DNA of 64,000 nucleotides from Tamarix chinensis (Eukaryota > Streptophyta > Magnoliopsida > Caryophyllales > Tamaricaceae), in assembly GCA_030549775.1 (NCBI GenBank), contig CM060174.1, forward strand, positions 53,880,707-53,944,706, in the 5' to 3' direction. The notes under the pieces were generated by a model. That model had not been told where the DNA came from. It worked only from the letters and a program-made list of their open reading frames with translations, and did no database searches. A program made the translations under genes and the position numbers. Of this stretch, positions 34,961 to 48,200 are shown piece by piece; position 1 is the first letter of the stretch; the number at the start of each line of letters is the position of its first letter.

Positions 34961-37900
34961 ATTTTAATTACGGTTAATTTGATTAAATGTGTTCATTATG
35001 TTTTTAGATTTGTTAATACTTTGTTAATTACGTTATTGTATTATTTATATATGATCTGATATTTATTAGATTTATTTATATTTTCATTAAATATGTTAAA
35101 TATTGTTATGTGATGGGGGTTATTGGTGAATGTTTTTAATTATATTGATAGGATAATAGATTAAATTTGTTTAATTTTTTTATTAAATCTATTTATAATA
35201 AATTAAATATGTTTGTATTTGTATTATATTTATTTACTTTACTAATTTTTATGAAATATATTTGGATAAATTTGGTTGGATTATTGAAAAAATATATCGG
35301 GAGATTGGTTTTATAAGATACCATAATTAAATATAATTTAGTTGTTATATTATAGTAAACTCCTACTACAAACTAACAAAAATATTATTGATGTATTTAA
35401 TTAATAAAGTAGAGGTTTAGTTTAAGATATTGTATTTTAGTTATAAGTTATATTATACTAAACTACTACTAGCAGGTAATAAAAATATTGTTGATATATT
35501 TAATTAATAAAGTAGAGGATTAATTTAAGATATTGTATTTTAGTTATAGGGTTGGGTATACATATCTCTTTCGCTATCATAATATGGGTTGATATTTAAT
35601 AATTATATTAATGTCATGTATGTGATTAAGTTTTATTTATGTGATGACTGATTACCTTCAATTCATATACCTAATTTTAATTGACTTTATGCACTTATTA
35701 TTAAAATTCATATGAGTCGCAGATAAGATAGAGTAGTAGATAGAACCAAGGGTCGTCATGTTACTACTTTTTTACGATGTAACAGAACTACTACTGAGCA
35801 ACCTATGTCAATGGCTCATCTGATAAATTTCGGAAAGAATATTACCAAATGATTACGACGAGGTAAGAAATCTGGTGAACAAGAACCGGAAGAAGTGTCA
35901 GAACAGTAGGAATATGCAGAAGTTCCCGAACAACCAAGGTCTAGTCAGCAAGGTCCTAAATTTCCATCATTTGCAGACCATGCAGGTCGTCCATCATTTG
36001 TGGCTGATGTTGGCATTTCAGAGTTCGAAGATTCGAGGTCCGGAGGGTACATAGGTTCGGGGTATCAAGGTTTTGGGGTTGGAGGTTCGGGGTACGGAGG
36101 TTCTAGGTTTGGAGGTTTGGGGGTGGGAGGTTCGGGGGGTCGGAGTTTTCGGGTTTGAAGGTTTTTCATTATCTATAGAATATATAGATTTTTTTACCTC
36201 ACTGACACAGCCTGCCATGAGAGTACCATCATCCTCGGTTTACCCACCTGTTGTTGGTGGCTCTAGATCATCATTAGATTTATCAGCATCATTACCCCAC
36301 ATTATTGGTGGAGCATCGTCATCAAGTTATGTTCGTAATGTTGATGGTGGTGGTGGTGGTGGTGCTAACTAGGAGGAGGAGGAGGAGGATAGAGATAGTG
36401 ATTTTGGTGATGCTAGTGAAGATGAAGAGAGTATACAATTGAAGGATGAATGATACTTGCTTGGGTCATGTCCCGAAGGTTCAATAATCCCTTATTGGAT
36501 TCTAAGCTTTAGCGGTCACGTAGCTTTAGATTTATGATTAGGAAAGGTAAGTTTATCATATTCATTATTTCTTAATTCTTATTTTATACATAATCAAATA
36601 TATATATGCATTACATTTATTTCTTTTATTTATCAGGATCGGGGTTGTCCCGAAATCCACACGAGGTAGGAAGTTATAAGACGTTTTCTAGGAAGCATCA
36701 ATGAGAGGATGTTCGCTTTGATACAACGAACAAGATTATCACACATTCCATCATGCACATTTGACCATGTGAACGTATCGCTTATTTCCGCATTTATTGA
36801 GAGATGGTAACTAGACACTAGTAGCTTTCATATGCTATGGGGTGAGATGACAATCACCCTTTTAAATGTACATCGTATATTAGGGCTACGAGTTGATGGT
36901 CATCCATTACATTTGGAGATGACAGCGGACACGCGTGGATAATTAATTGGTGCAATGGGTGCCTTGTTTTGGATGGAGGAAATGCAAGTGAATGAAGTCA
37001 CTCGAAATGGCAGGCTTCCATTTAAATGGCTACAAGAAGTATATGAATCATACTGGTTAGGGGACAACGAAAAAGCGACCGGGTATATATTATGGTTGAT
37101 CGGCTTATCATTGTTTGTCGATAAAATGGTTGATAAAGATAATCCATACTGTATCATTTTTCTTCAAGATCTTAGCCGGGTTAAAGGTTATGCATGAGGT
37201 GCAACTACACTTGCTTTTTTATATCGACAACTTGTTATGGCTTCTAGAGCTGACGCTGCTCAAATATTAGGATGTATCACTCTATTACAGGTAATTTTAT
37301 AATTATCATATATATACATATATTACATATATTACATACTCTACATTAGTTATGATTCTAACAACCGAATATTATAACAGATGTGGATATATGAATACTT
37401 TCCAAGGTTTGGAGTGGAACAATCTAGGTATGATCCAGACCATCATCGTTGTATGAAGTGGTATTGTGGACAGAAATTTGACAATAAATTGGAGACGCTC
37501 GAGTACTTTTAAGCAAAGATTGATTTTATGCCTGCATCAAAGGTATGCTAAAAACATTATATTGTCACTATATTATGTTCGTGATATCCGTATGTAGTTT
37601 AATTTTTTGTGAAATGTCATATGGGATCCGTACGGAGTAGCTAATCCATATAAACATTGTCGTATAGCATTCTATCATAATTGTTTACATTGTTTGGAGA
37701 AAGTTGAACCACGTATGTCAGATAGAGTGACACGGCAATTCGGATATACAAAAGTGATCCTTGAGGAGCCTATCAAGCCCACTAGAAACACATACTAAAA
37801 TGCCCCAAAAATTTCTAATTTTAAATATTATATTTAAATAAGGTTTTATTGGAAATTTTAATTTAATAAATTATTTTTACTAAAATAAAAGGAAATTAAT

Positions 37901-38907
37901 TATGGCAAATCAAGATAAATCTTATAAACATTTTAATTAGGGTGAAATTCGGGTATTTTAGCAAATTAGGGATTTTATTTTAGAAATTAATTAAATAAAT
38001 TATTTTATTTAAAGTAAGAAGGATAAAATAGTTTCAAATTAATATTAATTTTATAAATAATTTAATTGAAGAAAATTTGGTGTTTTGCAAATTAAAATGA
38101 AATTTATGAAAAATCATTTAAAAATCCTATTTTAGCCTAAAAAGGGATTTAAATATTATTTGATTTAAATATTATTATTTTTAAATATCCCAATTAATTT
38201 AATTAACCTAAACCATTATTCTTCTCTTTTTCTTTTCCTTTTTTTTTTCCTTTCTTTCTCCCTTTTTCTTTCTTTTTCTTTCTTCTTCATTCCTTTTTCT
38301 TTTTCTTTTCCTCCTTAATTGGGCCTACCTTCCCACAGTCCAATCCTTCCTTTCCTTCCTCTTTCGGTGACCCAGAGTTCTGCGCCGCGTCTCACCCTTT
38401 TTTCCATGAAAACACATCATTTCATTAAAAAAATTTAGACGCGCCCAACCCGCGCAGCTGTCCCGTCCTCCGCACCCTTTCCACACCACGTTTTGACTCC
38501 TTATTCCCCTGGACGCCGCGTTTCACTTAAGCGCCCTCCCCTCCTCGCGCCCGACCGGCCCGATCCGTCTTCTTTCCTTTCTTTCTTTCCCTGAACCGCT
38601 GGTCCAGCCCACCTTTCTTCTTCTTCTTCTTCCTTCGCACTGCCCCAGTCGTCGGCAACCTGCAACTCCGTCGGCCCAACTCCCAGGTTTTTCGCACGTT
38701 CGTTGTCCACTTTCTCCCCCTCTCTTCCACGTTGAATTATTGACCACACATGTTTGCCCACTTCCCCCCTTTCCTCGCATCATTCCCCTCTCCCCGGACC
38801 ATTTGCAGACCACGATCGGGGAGTGCACCGGCTGCCATCGTCGGCCAGTGCCCACTACTGCCTACCACTCCCACACTTTCCCTTCGACCCTAACTTCCTT
38901 TCAAGCC

Positions 38908-38915
38908 TATAAATA
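38908..38915 (+). promoter_or_regulatory. TATA box of LTR A
   Basis: TATAAATA, 1,112 bp into the LTR. The same CCTATAAAT context occurs at matching positions in the other three large copies. Confidence 0.65.
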
Positions 38916-39589
38916 CAACCCATAGTAGCGTTGAGTCAAGTTTTTTGGTTGATGTTCATAAGATACCTTCCTTCGCACCACCGCCCCTTTAAACACCACT
39001 TTCACCGCCTTCGGCCAACACCGCCTCTCGTTCTGGCCACCTACGCCTTTCCTGCACCACCCTCTAACTAACTAGACCACCCATACCCTTCGATTTTTCC
39101 TGAACAATCCACCCCGACCGTGCGAATTTCCCTTCTTAATCAAACCATTTCCTGCCACAACCGCCCTTCGAACCACCCTTAGCCACCTCCTCTGCCGTTG
39201 TCGTTGTTCATTTCACCTCCCAAATTGTGTTGCAGACCCTCCTCTATCTCCCCTACCTCTCTTTTCCTCTTTCTCCCTCTCTTCCTCTCTTTCTCTTCTT
39301 CTTCCCTATTTGGCCACCACCGTCGCCATGCGCCGCCACCATCATTTTGTTCATCTCCTTTTGGGAAACCATAACCACCCTTGCTTCCACCCTTTTTCTC
39401 TTTTTCTTTTTTCCAGCCCTCAACTTTTTCCTTTTTCTTACCTTTTTCCGGCCACCGTCGCCGCCGTCGTGCACCACCACCGGTGCCGCCTATCCCCGCC
39501 ACCATAAGGTTGAACCCTAGACCCTCTCAACCATTTTCCCTACTTTTACAAGCCTTAAATTATTTTATTTCATTAATTCTAATATAAAT

Positions 39590-39591
39590 CA

Positions 39592-39622
<31 letters not shown>

Positions 39623-39906
39623 TCCATTTTTAATATGTATTATTATTGTTATTAATCTTAATGTTTTTACTATTGTTCTGTTGAGGGCTGAAGCCCTATT
39701 GTAAATTTTAAATTCGATTTTAGCACTATTACCCCTATTATTTCTAGTATTACTATTATTAATATTAGTATGTATAAGTATAATTATTATTATTATTATT
39801 TCCTATTTTGAATTTCTATTATTCTTATTCCATTATTATTAATACAACCATTTTACCATTAGTGTTGTTAATAATGTTATTATTGTTATTGTTGTTGTTG
39901 TTGTTG

Positions 39907-39940
<34 letters not shown>

Positions 39941-40145
39941 CATCATCATCATCATCATTATTATTATCATTATTATTATTTTCAAGTATTAGTATTATTA
40001 TTTTATATAGAGCTGGAACCCTATTGTGCCTATTTTGAATTATAGTAGTAGTATTATAAATATCAAGTCTTATTATTATTAATATTATCATTATTTTTAT
40101 CATTAGCTTTTATTATTATTATTAGTGTTGTTGTTGTTGCTGTTG

Positions 40146-40183
<38 letters not shown>

Positions 40184-40439
40184 TTAGTAAAGGGGTCGAA
40201 GCCCTTATTTCACTTTGTTTTGAATAATGTCCTGGTTAGTATTATTGTTACTATTTTTATTATTCTTATTTATATTATCATTGATATTATTTTTAATATC
40301 TTTGCTATTATTATTTTAGTATCATTATTATTATTATTAGGGTAAAGTTTTCAACCTTATATTATCAGTTTTTATAGTATTTCTATTATTTCTATATATT
40401 TAGCAAAGTTAGAAATCAGTTAATGTTATTTTATTAATA

Positions 40440-40478
<39 letters not shown>

Positions 40479-40480
40479 AC
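39590..40480. repeat. (TTA/TTG)n trinucleotide block in LTR A
   Basis: Long interrupted runs of TTA with TTG and TCA variants. The open frames here (Leu or Asn runs) are artefacts of the repeat. Confidence 0.9.
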
Positions 40481-40859
40481 CTAGGCTTATAATAAGTTAG
40501 TGATTAATAGTATTTTTAATAGAAGGGAGTTTAATTTTAGCTTTTCCCTCATAATAGGTGAAACCAATCAAAGCCCTAAGGAGGCATGGGAGCATGCTCC
40601 AGGACCGGTGTCGTTTTAGGTAAGGGGTGCTAAGGCCATATGTGTAATATGTGATTTTATACTATGCATGCCATGTGATATGAATTATAGTGTATTTCAT
40701 GTGAATATTGTATAAGTGTTATTAATACAAAATGATTATGGATTTGAAGTATGTTGGTGTGAATAAATTGTGGCATGAGAATTATGTGTATAATTGTGTT
40801 ACTATTATTATATGTTGTGGCCTTAAGACATGCATGTTAGGGATTGTAAAATAATGATG

Positions 40860-41120
40860 GGGAGTGTAATATTATGGTGTTAGGGTTTTGCGTGAAATGG
40901 CATGGTGTTAGGGTTTTGCATGAAATGACATGGTGTTAGGGTTTTGCATGCAAGGTTGCATGGTGTTAGGGTTTTGCATAGTGGTATTAATGTGGCATGG
41001 TATTAGGGTTGCATGGTAGTTAGGGTTTGCATGGAAGTGTGATTTTGGGTTTGCATGGAAGTGTGGTTTACGCGGAGTTAGGGTTTGAATGGGAGCTAAG
41101 GTTTGCATGGAGTTAGTCAT
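40860..41120 (+). repeat. GTTAGGGTTTTGCATG tandem repeats
   Basis: About seven variants, 20-40 bp apart, of GGTGTTAGGGTTTTGCATG. They are only superficially telomere-like; the unit is not TTTAGGG. Confidence 0.8.
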
Positions 41121-41189
41121 GCATGTCTGGGCAAATGTTTGTGAATAAAATATTTAAGAAACTAATCCTTTAAAGTGGAAGATTATTGA

Positions 41190-41545
41190 GCTGGTTCCAG
41201 ACCGATCCACCGGTCAGGAATAGTGGTTAGGATTTTACCCTATGTGCGCCCGATCCACTGGTTATAATAGTGGTTAGGACATGATGTCCTATATGTGATC
41301 GGCCCACTGGCAAAAATAGTGGGGTGACTCGAGCTCAATAAACACAAACCAGAACGACTAAGGTTCTTAAAATATACTAATTACTTACAGTGGAACATCA
41401 TGTGAGCAGGAACCAGACCGATCCACCGGTCAGGAATAGTGGTGTGGACTATTATCCCTCAAGTGACCGATCCACCAACGAATAATAGTGGTGTGGACTT
41501 TGTCCCGTAAGTGACCGACCCATCGACTAAAATAGTGGGGTGATC
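41190..41545 (+). repeat. CCGATCCACCGGT...AATAGTGG tandem repeats in LTR A
   Basis: Six or so degenerate units of about 50-60 bp with the core GATCCACCGGT followed by AATAGTGG. The same family occurs in LTR C (60,985-61,345) and in fragment E (49,105-49,670). Confidence 0.85.
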
Positions 41546-42789
41546 CTATACTTACATGGATTTGATAAAAGGCATGGCATGTATCGAATTCAGATAAAAG
41601 AAAGATTAAACAATTAACTTGGACCTTTTTGGGCCTTGTGCGTGGGCTTGTTGATGACAGGCTATAGATTTCTCTATACGATTTTATGTATCATATATGT
41701 GGTTTGGATTTGTATGTTGATTATTATCCTGCATGATTTGATGTGTTTATGCGTCGGCCTTAGTGCTCGGTTACCTTACTCAGTACGTAGCATACTGATC
41801 ACCATTTTTATGGGTGTTACTCATTCCCACTAGTAGTATGCCCTTCTGACTTTGTGCAGGTGGGCGAGACATCAGTCGGGGTTGTGTGTTGAGCTTGTTT
41901 TGGCTCAAGGTTCGAGACTTATGGCTATATTTATTCTTTATGTGATGTATTTCCTTTTGTTACTTCTTTTGTATCGGATTTATCCATTTTGATTTATTAC
42001 CTTGTATTGAGTATTTCAAATGAATATTTTGTTGGTTGTAAGCTTATTTCTCTTTTGGAAATGAATTATAATTCTTTATGTGTACTCTGATTTTGTTTTA
42101 CAACAAAGTTTAGTTTGTCTTGACTTATAATTGATCGTTAATATTTTCTTTAGCTTTAGCACTTGCACAAACGAACGGAGAGAACCGGTTTGGTACTAAG
42201 TGTGGCGGTAACATCCCCAGAATTCACGAGTTTTAAATTAAGTATTTTAATTACTTCATCTTTCAAAAAAAAATAGTGAATTTTGGGGTGTTACACATAC
42301 AAACGCCCTTCCCTCAAGAAGTACAAAGTTTACTACGCACACATGCTTAGCCAATGGTTCTTGAGGCATGAACACATATTGGGCCTGGATGTTTTGTGAC
42401 CACTGGCTGAATACCCATGGAATGTGGCTGATAATTATATGGATTGGTATGTTCCCATAACTCATAGGTATGTATTGGTGACGACAAAATAATATTTAGT
42501 AGAGCATGCGAATGATGATCATCAAATTCCAGCCGAAAAACGTCCAAACAAAGCACGTAAAACTATCCATTGATTGTATTGGAGGGGAGAGCTAATTCCA
42601 AATTATGAGCAGCTAGTTACATGTATTGAAACCCTTGTGCGTGATTTAGGAGTTACTCTACCTGGGTGTGGCCATTTGTAACGACTTTGATTTATTACTG
42701 TATTGTTATGTACTCTGATTAAAATATGTTTGTTACAACTAATGCTAGGTGTCGTTTTTATTTTATCATTAATATATGGGATTTATATA

Positions 42790-43315
42790 TTATTTTCCTA
42801 TTTGTGTTGAAATTTTATAAAGAGATAACGAAGGAAAAAGAAACACAGTACCCCTGTGTTTCATAAACACAACCCGTGTTATTCTATCAACGCACAAAAT
42901 CTCAGTTTTCAAAATTCAGCATTTGGTAGAGAATTCAAGGAAAAACACGGAGGTACCGTATTTCCCAACACGGACCGTGTTTTGTCTTAAATTCTATAAC
43001 TATTTGCGCGAACTTTTCCTTAATATATTTCTAAAGTTCTAAATTATTACAAGTTTCTAAAGGTCAACGTTAAATTATTTAGAATATGTCTTTTCTCCAT
43101 GATTATTTGATATTCTAATTCCATAATCAATATCTTCCTATCCTTATTCATTAATTAGTGATAAAGTATTTTATTATATATCCATAGTTTAGATCTTCGT
43201 GATAGAAATATATGTTATTGCATATACCATTCCTTGTGGGTCCAACTCCTGATTGTCATCTACTACGTATTTGAAAATTATGATATATTTATTAAATTTA
43301 TCGTGTACATGTTTC
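42790..43315 (+). mobile_element. LTR-like fragment
   Basis: AT-rich. It contains AACACGGACCGTGTTTT, a palindromic ACACGG motif common in plant retroelement repeats, and ends near CCTTGTGGGTCCAACTCC, similar to the remnant ending at 26,045. It lies between the convergent pseudogenes. No coding region; limits uncertain. Confidence 0.35.
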
Positions 43316-43699
43316 AAATGATGTAAACATAAATAAACAAAGAAAAAATTACAATAATTCTACATTAAAGTTGAGTCTGAAGATAGAGGATGACGGTCTT
43401 GTGTGTCATCATGTACCAATACGCATCATTGTTAGAATCTTGAAGAATATTAGGTATTCTACGTTGAAATGATGCTATCATGGTATCTATTCCAATTTGC
43501 ATGTACTGATGGGAGTGAAAAATTTTCTAAAATATATACCTGTCAAATACAAAAATATTATGTTAGCTATTCATATAATATCGAAATGGGAAAAAATTCA
43601 TAAAACTTAGTGCTCACGGATATGTAATGACTCATGTCTTGCAAGAAACGTTTAGTGACTTCATTTTCATGACCTTGAATTTCGTGTTGTACCACTAAA

Positions 43700-46600
43700 G
43701 GTAAGAATCAATTGCATGCATTCAATGAGTAATATGCGAACAACACACAGTAACATGTTGCAATGACATAACCAATATCAGACATTTCCATCCAGTGTGT
43801 TATCGGAGCTAGTCATTCCTAGTGGGCAATAGTATTAAGAACTTGATCAATGTTGTCATATACGAACACATTCTCGTACAACTGTCGTCTCGCCAATATC
43901 TCGTGATATAAGTCGGTACGAATCTGAACCCATCGTTTTTCATCTCCTAGTATAATAGAAGCCAATGATTTGAAACCACGATTATCATCTCCTAACACAT
44001 TACACCAGCTACTAATATAAGGAACTATATGTCGATTAGTCATGTATGGAAATTGAAATTGGCCTGATGACATAAATGCCGATTATCTTCCCCGACCCCG
44101 ACCCCAACTTTGAGTTGATCTGGGACGACTACAAAATTATTGTTTTTTATACTCCAAACTAGATTGTTCCTTTTTGGTAAAGTTCCTTGGGTGACCCTTA
44201 TGCTACCATATCAGTGGCTCATGGAGAGGTGTTATATGGGGAACTACAATATTAAATATCTCTTTGGTCAGCTGATTCTGTATTTTTGGTGGCTGGCTCA
44301 TAACAGATTCCATGAAAATATGGAGTAAATGAGATGCAACCACTAATGGTTCTTGGGGTATTGGTGGACTAATCGACCCATCTATGTCGAGTTTCTTCCA
44401 AAATGGATGAATAGCCAATAGGGGGATTGTCATTTAGTTATGAATGTATATCTTAATCTCATACGTACATGGCATCCCGTGCATACGATGCATGTAACAT
44501 CCACATAAATCATCATCCACACCTACATAATCAAGTCTCTGACACTCTTTGTTGACCAACTCCATTGCATATAAAGAAACATGACCCCTCAAATTGGCAT
44601 AAAGGGCACTTGTAGCAAAATAAGGAGTATTGAACCGAGACCTCTCTAGCAATGCTTTTTATCTCATCATGTTGTAATTCCAGGAACGCGTGCATTTATT
44701 TATGCACTGTATTGAAGCTTCCTCGTGATGTCTTTAGAAATCTCTTCAAAGATTTATGAGCACCTTCAACCTTGTTCATAAATAATAAAAAAATCAGTTT
44801 ATGACTTTATCAATATAAAAAAAGTTAAAGCAGTTATACTAGGAGATAAAATATAAATCATACCTATTTATTATAATCTGATGGATATGAAACACGCCAC
44901 CAAAGAATGTAGCAACGATTTTATGTTTATATAGTTGTAGCCTATTTGTATTTAGATACAAAATTAGGTCCGACATGCTTCTGTAACATTCCTCCAATGA
45001 CAATAGTCGTTCCTTGTATGTTTGTTCATCCATGGCATCTATCAAAATTTTCTATCGTGACATAAAATCACGTGCGAACGATGAACGATTAGATACTTTT
45101 TTACACCTTTCCTCCACATTCTTATTCACATGAAACCTACATAATAAATATTTTGAAGTAGGAAAAATATGTTCCACAGTTGAAATAGCATGCAAGGTCG
45201 ATCCCACAGAGACCAGGAAGTGAGCAATGAGATAGTGAAAAGATCTCCTATGTCTAGACTAACGATAAGGGCAGATGATATCTAACTCTAAATAAAAATA
45301 AAATGTGCAAACTAAATCCAACTATAATATAAGAATAAGTAAAATTCAGTTAGAGAAAATGATAAGGTTCTGGTCAATCCCCTCAACCCCAATGTGATAG
45401 AATATTTACCCCAAATCCCAAATCAAAACACTTTGTCATGAATGCCAACAAAAGTATGTATTGGAATGCTCTCTCGAGCCACTACACCCTATTATCTATT
45501 AAGACTCATCTATATCTTGTATGAATGCAAAAATAGGCAACGCATTATTATATACCATATTCCCTTTTTTTAGTTGTAGAAGTTAACCAACGTCTCTCAA
45601 CTTTATGGTTTAATTTCTATTCACGCTAATGGAGCCTACTCCGGATCATCTCTCGAATCTCACTGGGTTTCTCTAAATAATAATAGAAACGTGATCAATT
45701 TTCTCTATTATTCCAATTAAATCATTAGCACAACACATATGACAAGGAATTAGATTTGGCAGGTTTTAGATTCTCAACACATCTGGATTAGGGGATTTCC
45801 CTTCACCTCAGCATAAATCAATTAGCCAATCATGGCTCTCATTAAGCTCAACATCTTAAGCATATAGAATTGCATAAATTGGAAACAATAAATAAAATCT
45901 AAAGAAAAAATACAATAATCTCTTTATTCAAGATGAAAAATTCACTATTCTATCCATCCGACTAGGAATAAGAAATTGAGATCAAGAGATGGAAGATTGT
46001 GGATGAATTGGAGGTAGGATTGGATTGGTTGATGCCAAAAAACTAACCCTAGATCTCTCTTTAGTGCTCTCAAAGCTTCCGTATTCTTATTCCATCCATT
46101 TTTCCTCCAAAATGAATGAAAAATATGTTTATATAGACGTAACTACCCATCAACACGGCCGTTTCAATTATTCAGCTCTGTGCATGTTTCGTATTCTAGC
46201 CATAACTTCTACTTTTCACTTTGGATTGAGCTGATTTTTGATGAGTTGGAAAGCTAACAAAAATATCTACAACTTTCATATTCAATATTTTTCCAAATTG
46301 ATATTGCATCATGTTTGTATCTTTAAGTATTTATTTCTTTTCATACTTTGAGCACTTGCATTTTCTTCTATTTTGTTCAAGCTATTGCGTTTTAGCTCCT
46401 TTTGATCCCATATTCTTGAAATACCTACAAAATATGATCAAGATAAGTAAAAAAGAACAAGTGGACTAAATTATGAAAAAATAATGATATAATCACATTA
46501 AATCTTCATGTTAAAGTCCATATGATTGACATAATTCATGCCTATCAAAGTAGAAAAAATATGTTCCACAATTGAAATAAGAGAAATTTCTCGGTTGGTA

Positions 46601-47820
46601 ATAATGGTGGTTGGAAGCATACATGGATCCATTAAGGTCTTCAATCCCTCAAGTACCTAAAAATCATTTTTCCTCCTTCTCAGATGACATGTATGCACAT
46701 GCAACGTTGAAATTCAATTGTGTTGGTGTTAGTCCAATCACTTCAAGTAAGGGCATTCCATATCTATTTGTTTTATACATGCAATCCATTTGCAAAACAA
46801 AAGGAAATGCACGTCAAATATTAATAGATATGGGATGTGCGAATAGATGTTCACTTATTATGTTTGATTGCGGCTCACTTCGATACCACTGAAAATAATG
46901 ATTCTCAACCAACATATTCATAACATGTTATAACATTGTTTGATCGTCCATTTCTTCGGACCTAAGCTTCTGTCGAGCATTATAAATATGCATTCTCATA
47001 CTTACATTTCCTTCAAATTGTTTTTAAAGAAGCGGTATAATTTGTCGTGGCTTTACATTAGCTGTGATAAGTTCATCAACAAATTGAACTTCGTTTTCTG
47101 TCAACTTACCAAGAACAGTATGCCCTTGGTCATAATTTGCCAATTTATGATTGTGTGTCACATTCCTAACTACCACTTGCCATCCACCATTATTATTTTT
47201 AACACTAATAATTTAAAAAAAGGACAATCATTTTTTTAGAACATGTATTACGTGCACCTTTGATATATGTTGGTCTAGTACGAACATACGTTCTACTTCG
47301 TTTACATCTTATCGAGACTTTACCCACCTCTATACCATTTCCTTTTCTATAACATTTGATGATCAAAATCATCTTATGAGTTGTACCCATTTTTTTTAAC
47401 CCATGTCCTATGTCACAAGTTCATCTCGATCCGAAAATATTTTATCTATTATAAAAAAATATATGATAATTTTGAGTCGTAAAATATGTACTATCCATAC
47501 CTTGAAAAAAAGAGTTCACCATAATAATATAATAAAAAACTATTAATTTCATCAAACTAAATTTGTAGCCACAATTTACAATACTAAAAAAGTAAATTTT
47601 ACCTCTTCATCTAAGTTGTAATGAATATTGGAAGAATCTATTTGTATATCTTCTGTGTATCCATAGCTTGTCGGTATTATAAATCTATCATTATAGTACG
47701 ATGGGATTGTAACCCCATCTTCGTAGTTCATCGGACTTCCGAACTCATCGTACCTTGTCGAAGTTTCAAACTCTTCATAGTTTGAAGAACTTCCAAATTC
47801 ATTATTTATTCTGAGCGTTT
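43700..47820 (-). pseudogene. MuDR/FAR1-type MULE transposase with OTU-like tail, pseudogene
   Basis: Minus strand, in order: acidic N-terminal region (47,820-47,600); FAR1-like DNA-binding remnant (GKVSIRCKRSRTYV, about 47,330); a linker with HNHKLANYDQGHTVLGKLTE (about 47,150-47,090); MULE catalytic region with VLQMDCMYKTNRYGMPLLEV (about 46,800-46,740; the Asp of MDC is the expected first catalytic Asp); YLLCRFHVNKNVEERC (about 45,150-45,105); SWIM zinc finger (CGCYMHRMHGMPCTYEI, about 44,510-44,455); OTU-like protease domain (VLGDDNRGFKSL, about 43,995). A 1.36 kb insert (45,188-46,548) and several stops disrupt it. In the OTU motif the catalytic Cys is Arg (CGT, 43,978-43,980). Confidence 0.82.
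45188..46548 (-). mobile_element. 1.36 kb retroelement-like insert in the MULE transposase
   Basis: Bounded by 31 bp direct repeats with two mismatches (45,157-45,187 and 46,549-46,579), which duplicate the transposase codons for ISIVEHIFST. On the minus strand it ends GGTCTCTGTGGGATCGACC, a motif common at plant LTR ends, and contains an ACACGGCCGT motif near 46,155. No open frame of note. Class uncertain. Confidence 0.6.
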
Positions 47821-48109
47821 AAAAAATATTGTAAAATTTTATCTTAACATTCAACAAACAATTCATACTCTGTATAATAGAAATAATGAGTTGAAGAATA
47901 TAAATGATAAGTCGTTCGTTTATATATAAGGATTCGAACAGAAATATAATAATTATACACACATCTGAATCGAATATAAACTATAATAATTATACACATG
48001 CCTACACTTCTGACAAAATGTTTTTTGCTCCCTACTTTTACCAAAACCACGTATTATTTGTAATAATTTGATTCGAAAATATTTGCAACAGTAAATTGAT
48101 TCTATGTAT

Positions 48110-48200
48110 AGAAGCCGGCCATATCCTATCGATCAATCTTGCCGAAGCTGGCCATAACCCATCGATCAATCTTGCCGAAGCCACCAAATATTTCATCCCC
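48110..48200 (-). repeat. TTCGGCAAGATTGATCGAT tandem repeats
   Basis: Two near-identical units on the minus strand (GCTTCGGCAAGATTGATCG). They resemble the TTCGGC repeats at 34,040-34,330 on the opposite strand, consistent with a subterminal repeat of one element. Confidence 0.5.

Larger units (their letters stand above)
37796..42295 (+). mobile_element. Giant solo LTR A, 4,500 bp (Ogre/Tat-like?)
   Basis: Perfect 5 bp target-site duplication CATAC (37,791-37,795 and 42,296-42,300). It starts TAAAATGCCCC and ends GGGGTGTTACA. Removing it rejoins the PMD frame. Order: AT-rich 400 bp, CT-rich tract (38,220-38,330), GC-rich coding-like block, TATAAATA at 38,908, (TTA)n block (39,590-40,480), GTTAGGGTTTTGCATG repeats (40,860-41,120), GATCCACCGGT/AATAGTGG repeats (41,190-41,545), conserved 3' end. 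No protein domain. I call it a solo LTR by comparison with the TG...CA copy at 57,799-62,054; assignment to Ogre/Tat is a guess. Confidence 0.75.
35712..42681 (+). pseudogene. Plant mobile domain (MAIN/MAIL-type) pseudogene, split by a solo LTR
   Basis: Plant mobile domains occur in MAIN/MAIL proteins and in plant transposons. The reading begins MSRR at 35,712, then a Gly-rich segment (36,040-36,160). Proposed exons are 35712-36546, 36637-37290 and 37381-37542, then a piece from about 37,613. PMD blocks: NVHRILGLRVDGHPLH, TGYILWLIGLSLFVDK, TTLAFLYRQLVMASRADAAQ, MWIYEYFPRFG, IWDPYGVANPYKHCRIAFYH. The frame breaks at 37,795, where a 4.5 kb LTR is inserted, and resumes at 42,301 with KRPSLKKYKVYYAHML and ends TLPGCGHL. 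Many in-frame stops and a missing splice acceptor before 37,613 show it is dead. Confidence 0.82.

Noticed and set aside
40860..41120. Interstitial telomere repeats (GTTAGGGTTTT)
   Set aside because: The unit is not TTTAGGG, spacing is 20-40 bp, and it belongs to the LTR repeat region.
37796..42295. LTR A as a TIR DNA transposon (its ends are partly inverted: TAAAATGCCCC and GGGGTGTTA)
   Set aside because: The duplication is 5 bp, copy C has TG...CA ends, the TATA box is LTR-like and no transposase is linked. The partial inversion of ends is also normal for LTRs. Kept as an alternative in the findings.
35712..42681. A functional host MAIN-like PMD gene
   Set aside because: Multiple in-frame stops, a missing acceptor and a 4.5 kb LTR insertion in the coding region make it a pseudogene.
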